Below, one piece after another: positions 15,017-27,000 of a stretch of 64,000 nt of DNA. Where the stretch lies: the NCBI GenBank assembly GCA_944325785.1, contig CALVBN010000003.1, positions 124,001-188,000 of the forward strand, given 5' to 3'. The DNA comes from Candidatus Gastranaerophilales bacterium. GTDB lineage: Bacteria > Cyanobacteriota > Vampirovibrionia > Gastranaerophilales > Gastranaerophilaceae. Position numbers and translations under genes: made by a program. The notes beneath the pieces were generated by a model. The model was not told the DNA's origin. It saw only the letters and a list, made by a program, of their open reading frames with translations, and made no database searches. Position 1 is the first letter of the stretch. Every line of letters begins with the position of its first letter.

Positions 15017-18000
15017 GTGACGATATCATTCAGCGGATTAGCGTCCGGTTTAGATACATCTTCATGGGTTGAATCGCTTGTAGCATTGAAACAAGCGAAA
15101 GTTGAGACGCTTGAAACTGAAAAAGAAGATGTCTTGTCGTTGCAGGAAACTCTAAGCAGTATTAAGAGTTTTTTCAGTTCTTTTCGTTCAATGCTGGAGA
15201 AGGTTACGGATGCGAAGTTTGGTGTTGCATCAATGGACTTGTTTGCTCAGAATTTGGCGACATCAAGCAATTTGGATGTTTTGACCGCATCTGCTACAAC
15301 GGAGGCGGAAGAGGGTACATATGATGTTTTAGTTGATCAATTAGCATCTGAGACTCAGGCTGTAAGTAATTACAGTTATATGACAACAATTATTCAGACA
15401 ACAACAGCAACAGGGGATTCAAAACTTATAAATCTCGGGGTAAAAGCCGGCAATATCGGGGTTAATGTCAATGGCGTAGAGCGCGGAATTACGATTACAG
15501 AAAATGATACAATTTCAACATTTATAGAAAAATTAAAGAATATAGGCGTAGAAGCAAGTTTTAATGAAGAGACCGGTATATTTTCAATCAATGTCGATGA
15601 TGATGATATTAACGACATTGATGGTACCGGAATCGTTGATGCATTACATCTTGAGGGAGTAAATGAGGGATATACAAGCAACAGTTTGCAGACGTCAAAA
15701 ACTGATACGGTATTTTCTGCCGCAACAGAAAGTACTTTACTTAGTGAGTTAGGAGTTAATGCAGGGGTAATAACAGTTGAAGCAAATGATACTAGTTACA
15801 ATATCACAATTTATGACACCAGCACATTGGGGACATTTATAACAGATTTAAGGGCGTGTAATATAGATGCGACCCTGGATTCAAATGGTATATTTACAAT
15901 ATCTGACGCAGAGATTACAAGTGAAGGTGCTACTAATATTTTGGATGCTCTTGGTTTAACCGCAGATGTGTCTGAAAAATCACAGATAACAGGTGATTTG
16001 ACTCATATGACTATTGTTACGCAAACAACAACCGCCACATCTTCAACTCTTTTGCGTGATATAAACGGAGGAACAGCGATTGCTAACGGGCAAACTGTTA
16101 TAGTGAGAAATTCCAATAATGAATACACAACAATAACAGTCGGTACCACAACCACAATCGGAGAATTACTTCAAGATATGTCTAATGCAGGATTGTATGC
16201 TGCAATAAACAATGACGGCACCGTTGAAATTACCGGTGGTACTATAACCGGCGGAACATTTGATGCTGTAGAAGCATTAGGTTTGGAAAAAGAACCCTAT
16301 AGCGCAATGGTAACCGGCGATGCTTTGACAGAAACCGTAGAGGTAAGAAATCCTGTTACATTAGAAACCCGTCTTGTTGATGATTTGAAAGTTACTGAAG
16401 GTTATTTGGAAGTTACTGACGCGGATGGCAACAAAGAGTATTTGAAGATTTATTCCGGCCAGACGATTGCGGACTTGATGACAGCGCTGGCAAATTACGG
16501 CTTAAGCACTGATTTGGATGAAGAAACCGGAATCTTGTCAATAACCGGCGGCGCATTTAAGACCTTAACAGATGCTGATGTTCAAGCTCTTGTCAATGAC
16601 GGAACAATCAGAGAAACTGATTCCCGCTACATTCACGGCACGAACCTGCTTGAATGCTTATACGGCGCTGGGACGATTTCTACCGATCATATAACAGTAG
16701 CATCTACTTATTCTAAAACTCAAGCCTTGAGCCATTCTGTAATCAATACGATTAACGCATCTTTGACAACTACTCTGGGCGATTTGGGCTTGAATGCAGG
16801 AACCGCAGTTTTTGATGTAAGAGGCGAAAACCGTACTATTAACGTAACAGCCGGCATGACAATTGAGGAGTTGATGGAAGCTCTTGCAAATCAAGGCATT
16901 GCATCAAGCTGGGATAACGAGCATTCAAAGATTACGATAGAGAATTCAACTCTTGCGGGCGGAACATCTAACCTTGCTGATGTTCTGAATTTGACGGAAA
17001 CTATTTCCGGCAAATACACCACATCTGACCAGCTGTATGCAAGAGAAACTCTGACGATAGATGCAACCCGCGATACTGTTCTAGCAGATTACGGGATTAC
17101 AAATTCAATGAGTACCGCAGACAGGACAGTTAATTTATATGATAGTGACGGCAATCTTGTTGCTTCAACTGTCGTCGGGGAAGGTACAACAATAGGCAAT
17201 TTGCTTGATTTTATTAATAATCAGACAGACATTTCTGCATCTCTTCAGAACGGTATTTTAACAATTCATAACGGATATATAGAAAACTCCGCCCTTGAAA
17301 CAGCAATGGGGTTGGAAACTTCCAATAAAAGCAGTTATGTACTTGGCTCTCAAATGACCGTAACAACAACCGCAGCTGTTACCGGTGAAACTACATTGGG
17401 CAGTATTATTTCTACTTTGGGAACAACAGACAAAGTTGCAGGCGGTTATAACTTGAATTTCAATGGTACAGATCTGGCAGTGTCAGCTGATACAACGATA
17501 AATGAATTAATAAATATGATTTATGATAATGGCGGAACTGCCTCTTTGGATAATACCGGCAGACTGTCAGTCAATGGCGGTACTTTAACAGGTTCTGTTG
17601 CAGAAGCTCTGGGTATCAAATCAGTAACTCATACATCATCAGTATCAGCATCCGGAGAAACTTTGTTTACAGAAGAAGAGGTTTATGCTGACAGAGATAC
17701 AACCCTTGCGGAATTGGGTATTAATGACAGTTCATACGTAATCAACGATAATTTAGGCAATGCGCTGACTACAATCAATGTTTCCGGAACAACAACACTT
17801 GGAACATTTCTTGACACACTTAAGGCAAACGGCATAGACGGTGTTATTGCAAACGGCGTTATTTCACTTGAATCACTGGAAGGTAAATATATAACCGGCG
17901 CATTGGCAAATGCATTGGGCATAACAGTAAATACTACAACAGATGTTGTAAATACCTCTCAGAGTTCAACCGCACCTGTTACCCATACCGGAACAGTTAC

Positions 18001-21000
18001 TGCAGATATCACAACCACCCTTGGTGAAATCGGCGCTGTTACAGCAGGCGGTGGCGAAGAGCTTTTGATATACAATTCTGACCAAGTTTGTATAGCAACA
18101 ATTTCAAGCTTAACTACATCTTCCACAATCGGCGATTTATTTGATGTCCTCGGCGCATACGGTATACAGGGAAGCATAATAAATGGTGTTATCAGCTTGT
18201 ATTCGGAATCCGGAAGCTATGCAGCCGGCGAGATAATGGATAACTTGGGCATAACAGTCGAAAGCGGAATAAATACAACATTTACTATAGGTCAGACAAT
18301 CACGTCATCAGACAGGATTACTTATACAGATAATACTGTTGCGACAGAAGATTCATTGATGTTAGGTTTAATGCCAGGTTCCTTATCTTCTCTTGTAGTT
18401 GATGTAAGGCATTATGAACCGGATGGCAGTTTTTCTTCAATAGGTTCTATAACAATAACAAATTCAACAACAATCGGCGATTTCTTTGATCAGCTTAAGC
18501 AGTATCAAATTAACGGCTCTATTGATGATGGTGTAATAACATTGACTTCAGAAGAAGGAAACGGAGTCAACCATGCTTACCTGCAGACATATCTAGGTTT
18601 TGATATACACGAAGTTAATGTGACCATCACCACCGGTGCGACATCGACATCTACAACTGCGATAACGTATACCACTGTTGAAGTTATGACAGAAGATACA
18701 AAACTCGGTGATATTTTCAATACGTACAAAATAGATACTACAATGGAAGCTGTTATGCGCGGTGGTGCAATGACAGGTTCTGTTATAGGTATAAGTACTG
18801 CTGACGAACTTCAATATCTTGCAACTCTTGTTAACAGCGGCAATTATATGACCGGTAAGACATTAGTTTTAACAGATGATATTGACCTGTCCGGTATAAC
18901 TGATTGGACAAGTATTGGTGCAAGAAACTATTTTAATGGTACATTTGACGGTCAAGGACATACTATATCTAACCTTACTCAATCATTAAATGATGGTACA
19001 GCTGAGTATGGAGGATTATTCGGAAGGGCATCTGATAGTTCTACAATAAAAAATATAAAATTAGATAATGTTAATATTAAGAATGGTATAGTTGCACAGA
19101 CAAATACTGATATAGACTATATAGGAGCTGTAGTTGGTTATTCTACGGGTGGTATAAGCGGAATAAGTGTTACTAATCTGGCAATTAATGATGGTCTATC
19201 AAGTTCTGGATCTGCTTATATAGGAGGTATTGCAGGTTTTGCTAGGTTTATTTCTGATTGTTATGTACAAGGTTCTATACAAGCTCGTATAAGCATGGCA
19301 GATTCTGCATTGCAACTCGTTGTTGGTGGTATTGTTGGTTTATTTAAGAGTTACAATAGCTCAATAAATGAATGTAATGCTGTTGTAGACATAGAGACTC
19401 AGTTTACCAATCCTCTTTTATTAAAGCAACAGAAAGTCGGCGGTATAGTCGGACTTATATCAACACCGAATGCATATACATACAGCATTAGAAATAGCTC
19501 ATTTACCGGAGAACTTCGTGGTCATGATGAGGGTATCGGAGGGATAGTTGGTGAATTAGAGTATACCGGCACAAGTACAGCTCCTGCAATAATATTAAAC
19601 ATACAGAACTGTATTGATCATAGCAGTTGGTATACAGGGGCAGCAGCGGCATATCGAGGTTATGCAATGCTTGGTGCACAAACTAATTTGAGCTCCAATG
19701 TAAATATTAATGTAACAAATAGTTTTTCGGATGCTAATTTAGCGGACCAGAAGGGGTTTATCTGTTCTGGAGCTGCGACAGTAAATCTAACAAATTCTGA
19801 TTACAAACGCGGCGGTTCTTTGTATCAAGCAATGGTAGACAGCGGTTATGACATGTCTATGTGGGATGCGAATGGAAATGTAATAACTTCCGGCGGGCGT
19901 TATCATATGGCAGTATATGACAAAAACGGCAACCAACTAACATCTGTTGAATTTTCTGATGAAACCACTATAGAAGATATTATGAATGCATTAAGACCTT
20001 ATGGTGATGTCAGCCTTATTGATGGTGTTTTAACATTTACCGGCACAGACGGCAACTTAATGGTTGGCGGTTTGGCGGAAGCGCTCGGTATTGGTGTTGT
20101 AAAACAAATCTCAACAGTAACCGTCGGTACAACTGTTACTTCTACTGCTGCTATTACATATACCGAAGTAACAACCGCTACAAGAGATACGCAGATAGGT
20201 GATATAATAACCACCTACAAAATAGACGGCACAATCACTGCCTCCGGCGTAACAGGCACCATTATCGGCATAAGTACCGCACAAGAACTTGAATGGCTGG
20301 CAGATGCCGTAAACCGCGGTAATAGTATGCATGGCAAAACTATTGTCCTAACAGATAATATTGACATGTCCGGTATTACAGATTGGACGGCTATTGGCGA
20401 CCGCTATGTTTTCAATGGCACATTCGATGGTCAGGGACATACAATTAGTAATTTAACCGTTACATCTATTAACCCTTCTTCTACAAGTGCAACTCTTGAA
20501 GGTGTAGGATTATTTGGATGTTTGGGTAATGCAACAATTAAAAATATTAATATAAATAATTTTAATATGAGAGCCACTCATTCCGACGGTACGTTAGGCT
20601 CCGCCGCTTTCTTGGCTAATATGCTTTCTAATGGTTATAGCGCAAATATAAGCGGTATTACTGTCGCGAATTCTACATTGAATGGAGCTGGAGGCGGTAT
20701 ATTATATATGAGTTATGGAAATGTTACCATCTCTGATTGTTTTGTGCAGTTTAATGCAACAACTCCTAATGATACAAATGTTTATGTTTTAGGCGGAATT
20801 ATTGCCTTCGCAGGCATGGCAGGACTTAGGGATACATATATTAATGGGTGTTCAAGTGTACTTAGTGCGAATGGCGCCTATTATCTTGCGGGTGGAATAG
20901 TCGGAAGAAATGCTACAGGCAATAATAACGAAACTACTATAAAAGATTGTGCTGCTCAGGGAACTATTCGCAGTACGAGATCCTCTACAATGAAGGGTAT

Positions 21001-24000
21001 AGGTGGAATTGTTGGTAATCATTGTATTGCCCGAAATGGTATATCATCAGAGTTAAATATTAATAATGTATATAGTAACATGTCTTTATCCTCATACAAT
21101 AATTCTGCCGCAATAGCCGGTATAGTAAGTATAGATAGGGATTATACAGGAACCTGGGATGGAACTGCTAATAATACTGTTAGAATTTCTGATGCATACA
21201 GTTCTGGCAGTTATCAGACTTATTATCTTGCACAGGCTGATTATGCGACTGTATCAACATCTAATGTTCAGAACAATACGAGCGTTTCTCAGTTTGCAAC
21301 AATAGCGGCGCAGAGAGGGTTTAGCCCTGTGGACTGGGATTATGCATCCGGTTTGACTACAAATACTTTTGCCGGACCTTATCAGCTTATTGTAAAGGAC
21401 AAAAACGGTAAACAGCTTTATTCATCAGCTAATCAGTGGGATAAACATACAACCCTCGGCGAAGTCATGGATGTATTGAAAAAATACGGCGATGTAACAT
21501 TGATAGATGGCGTTTTGACCTTTAAAGGCACTGACGGAAACTTCATCACCGGCTTATTCGCCGAAGACCTCGGCATCGAAACCGTTGAAACCACAACTAA
21601 CAAAACCGTCGGCACAACTGCCACCTCAACCGCAGCGATTACATATACCGAAGTAACAACGGCAACAAAAGACACAACAGTAGGTGACTTATTACATACA
21701 TATAAAATTGATGGCACAATTACAGCTTCCGGCGTAACAGGAAATGTTATAGGTATCAGCACAGCCCAGGATTTGGTGAATCTTGCTACATTAGTTAATA
21801 ATGGGAATACAATGAATGGTAAAACTTTTGTTTTAACCGATGATATAGATCTTGCCGGTATTGCATGGAAATGTATAGGTTATGACTATAGCCATGCATT
21901 TGAAGGTAATTTCGACGGTCAAGGGCATGTAATCAGTCATCTAACTCAAGTATATGATCCGAGTATTGATGGTACTATGGGAGGTTTGTTTGGAAAAGTC
22001 GGGGGTTCTTATGGTACCAGTGAAATTAAGAATATTACTTTTGAGGGGGTGACAATAAGAGCGACAACTACAAGTACAGATATTTTAGCTGCTAATATTG
22101 GGGTTCTGGCAGGTGAATATTGGGGTGGCGAAGTAAGTAATATAACTGTACGTAACTTTTGTATAACAGTAGATGGTTCTAATAATCTGGGATGCAAGCT
22201 CGGCGGTATTATCGGGTATGGTGTAACAAACATTACAAATTGTCAAACATCTGGTAGAATAGATGCACAAGATGAATCTGTGAATGCTGGTGGTCTTGTT
22301 GGTTTATACGGATATGGTACTCCTTATACCATATCTCAATCACATAGTAGTGTTTATTTTGCAAATATAGGTACAGGAGGTGCGGGACCTTCTTATGTAG
22401 GAGGTATTGTAGGACTTATGGATGTTAATCCGGATATTAACTATAGGTTTACAGTACAAGATTGCTCTTTTTCCGGTTACTTCGAGACTATAACAGATGA
22501 TAGCATTTCTGCCGGGATAGTTGGGGCGATTGGTGGTAGCGGCAGAACGACACTAAATATTACAAATTGTATAACACAGAGCTCTAGTAATATGAAGTCG
22601 GCATGTTTCGTCGGTATGCAGTCTAATACGACTTCAACTGATAGCATTAATATTTCTAACACTTTTGTTATGGGGGGTGCGACAGGTAAGCCAATGGTTG
22701 GATCTGGTGTTGCACAAGTCGCACTGAATAATAGTGGTGTAACTAGTAATTACTATCAATCAGCCATGACTAGCGGGCTTGATATGACCATACGACAAGA
22801 GAATGGCTGTATAATAACATCTTCTGAAATAAATAAGTTGGAGCTTGTGAAAGACGGTCTGGTTAGGCGCTCCTATACTTTTGGTGACAATGATACAATA
22901 CAGGATATTATAGATTTTCTTGATGATTATGGTGATGTTACTTTTTCTGACGGAAGATTAACTTTTGAAGGTTATGACGGCTATTGGCTTACAGGCGGGC
23001 TGGCAGATGTCCTTGGCATTAACGTAACTTATCAGACATCTACTATAACTGTAGGCAAAACCGTTGTGTCAAGCCGCAGTATAACACATGCAACTGATGG
23101 AACTATTGCAACTAATTCTAGTACTCTATATGATATTCAAGCTCTCAATATCTATGGTACGGGAACGATGCGAGTAATGAAAAATAATGAGTTATATACT
23201 ATAACACTGACTTCTTCTACAACAATTGGTGATATGCTGTTATATCTCCACGATTATGGAATAGAAGGCAGTCTTATAAATGGAACACTTACGATTGCCG
23301 GAACAGAAGATGCATATATTTATTCAATGAATAGCAGTGTTGCTCAAAGCCTTAAACTGCCAGGTTATGGTCCTTCAACCTTTACTACCAGCGCTGTAGT
23401 AACAACATATGCTAATACTGTTTCAAGAGAGCTGTCGCAATCTAGCCTTGCAACAGCTACAACTTCTACTACGTTGGATAATTTTGTAAGACGGATTTAT
23501 CAAAATACAATGTTCGGAAGTAGGCTTGATATGGGAGCTGCTACATATTTAACTATAACTGTTAGTGCATCTGAAACTTTACATACACTCACTTTTGAAA
23601 CAGCAAAAACTACTATTGGCGATGTTTTTGCAGCTCTCGCAAGCTTTGATATAACTGGTACTATAAGAAATGGCTCTGTTACATTTACTGGGACAGAAGA
23701 TTCTTATATCGTAACAAATCTACAAATATATGGTCCAGGATATCGCAATGATTCTTTTGAAGATGCATTTAATATAACAGCATTCTCAACTAGAACGGTA
23801 CGCTCTCAAACCACCGTAACCAACGATGAATCAGATGTGTTGAGAAGTTCCGCAGTTGTTACAGCAACAGGGTCAACAACGTGGTCTGAACTTGGTTTTG
23901 TTGAAAATAGCGCTACTACTATAACTGTAACCGCATCAGACGGTACAATTCATGATATAATAATAGATACTGATTTAAGTTTGGCTGACTTTTTTAATGA

Positions 24001-27000
24001 ATTGAACGGGTATGGTATTAATGCGAGTATAGAAAATGGCTCAGTTACAATATCCGGAACTGATAAAGCTTATATTAATGATGGCATAGCACAGTTAGTC
24101 TTATTGGCAGCATTTAGATTAGGAAGCCCATACTTCAACACCACCACCGCCGAAACAACCTATACCAACGACGAGTCTGACTATTTCGCATCTACAATCA
24201 CTGGCGAACTTACGACTTCAACCCTCTTCTCAGAACTCAATGTCGGAGCGGACGGGTATGTTACGGTCAACTCCAACGGCACAGAATATATTGTCACTGT
24301 TACACCTGATATGAGTGTAGATGATTTGATATCAACCCTAGCAGGCTTTGGTATTTCAGGCTCTGTCAAAGACGGCAAGTTAACCTTTGTCGGTACAGAA
24401 AACGGTTATATTACAGGTATGTCTACTAATATCCAAAACGCCCTTGCTCTCCAAGTCGGCGACGGATATACATATGAGATGACGGAAGAACGGCATATTA
24501 CTACGACATCAGATGAGTTGACTGAAGAAATTATAAATACGCTTTCGACCTCAACAACATTTGATGACCTCGGTTTAACCGGCAATAATTACATTACTGT
24601 TGTTTCCAACGGCACAGAGCATATTATTACTATCACGCCAGAAATGACAGTTGATGATATGATCTCTACTATTGCAGGCTTCGGAATCTCAGGAAGTGTA
24701 ATAGATGGTAAATTAACATTCAGTGCTGATGTGGATTCTTACATAAAAGATATGTCACAGGATCTCAAGGATGCTCTCAAGCTCGAAGCCGGTGACGGAA
24801 ACAGCTGGACGACAGTAGAGGGTGCAACATGGGTTAACTCAGATTCAAATGATTTGACTGTAGAAAAAGACGATATGATTATAACAGGCGATACTGTTCT
24901 CTCTACAATAGACGGATTTACCGGCGGAAACTTAATAGTACACCAAGCTGACGGAAGATTTGTTACAATTAACGTCGACGCAACAGGAACACTTGACGAC
25001 TTCTTTAAACAAATTGCGGATTATGGTTTAGTCGGCTCTGTTGATTCAGAAGGAAGAGTTACTGTCACAGGCGTAGGAAATGTCTACCTGCAGGCAGCTT
25101 CCGGCGGAAGCAATATATTAACGTCCTTGAATATGAACAACGTTATCTACAATGTACAGACAATCAGATCAAACAGTACTTCAGATACTTTGAGTCACAC
25201 AATTCAAGTTGCAGCGTCAGGCTCAACTACGCTTGATGATCTTGCTCTGTCTTCCGGCGATGAAATAACTTTCAATGGCGCAGGAAACGTAAGCCTTGTT
25301 CTCGAAACAACTTCTGATGCAGGAAACCAACATATAACGCTTACTTTCTCAAGAACATCTTCGCTGTATGATGTTATAGATAAGCTTGCAGAATACGGAA
25401 TAAACGCTTCTGTCGATGCAATGGGAAGATTTAGTATTACTTCTTCTACACTTACGGACTTTGATATTTCCGGAGAACTCGGCGACTTCTTGATGGGTGC
25501 TTATCACAAAGAATATGGCGAAGATACTACATACAATGTTTCTACTAACCTTGTACAGGAAACAATTGTGAATATGAAAGATTCAGACCTGCTTTCTCAA
25601 TTCGGGGTTACTGGCGGTAATATTCTGATTACACAGCAGGGCGTAAATTATACTGTTAATGTCGATATGACAAATATTGTTACTGTCGGCGATTTCAGAA
25701 ACCTGCTTGCTCAGTACGGCTTCACTACAAGTATTGATGATCATGGCAGGCTCTCTGTCTCCGGTGTAGGCGAAAGCTATTTGTCAAGCATTGCAGGAGG
25801 GTCTAATATCTTAGATGTATTTGGACTTACTGACTGGACGCTCGGGGAAATTACACAGCAGAGCGATCACCTTACAGATACAGAGGTCATAGTTCACGCT
25901 ATTACAATGCAGGATAAAATCTCTGAATTGACTGATGCTGCCGGAAATAACCTCGGTATTACGGCGGGACAGATATATGTTTATCAAGACGGAACAAGAA
26001 GTACGTTAAATATTGATACTAACGATACTTTGGAAACCCTTGCCGCAAAACTTTCTCAATACGGAATTACGCTTGGAATTTCGCAGGAAGGAAGAATATA
26101 CTTCGACGGAAACAACAACAGTTATCTTACTACAGACGGCTTAAGTTCCGCTAATGCTTCCAATATTCTCGAAAAAATCGGAGCTGCAGGCGATTGGGAA
26201 ACAAGATATGACTCTACAAGCGCAATCCTTGATTATACTGAAAAGGTTAATAATGTTGTGACCGGCTCTACTAAGTTAAGCGATCTGCAGGATGCTGCCG
26301 GAAATAATCTTGGTATTACAGAAGGTACATACTACGTTTATTCAAATGGGGTAAGAAACACAGAAACGATTACTGCGGATATGACGGTTAATGACTTGAT
26401 GGCAACTCTAGCTTACTATGGTCTTGTTGCAGATATAGATGAAAACGGATCAATCTCTGTAGGTGCTTATAACAATACTTATCTTGCAACATCAGCGCTT
26501 GCAGGACAAAATTCTAACATTGTGTCCACTCTGTTTGCTGAATGGGATTTTGTTAATATTTATACATCTAACGGGCTTGATGTTCCGCAGGATGTTATTG
26601 AAGCAATTGACAGAGATACAAAGCTTTCTGATATTAACGAAGGAACGTATCAAGACGGTTATATTACTGTGGTGAAAGACGGTATTCAGACTAATATATC
26701 TTTGACTGCTGATGATACGGTTGGAACATTGATGGATGAGCTTGCACTTTACGGCTTTGAATCTGTAATTAATGAAAACGGACAGTTAATTATTAAAAAT
26801 ACCGGCAATAGTCTGCTGCAAAATTATACCGGTCCTGAAAAGGCATCTAATGTTCTTGATTTGTTAGGAATAGGGCTTAATGACTGGATTAGTACAGATT
26901 CTTATAAGAGCAGTACAATAAATGTTGTGCAGACATCTACTCTGGACGTTTCTGCAACAAGAGATACGCTTATGTCTGAACTAGGTGTTTCTACAGGTGA

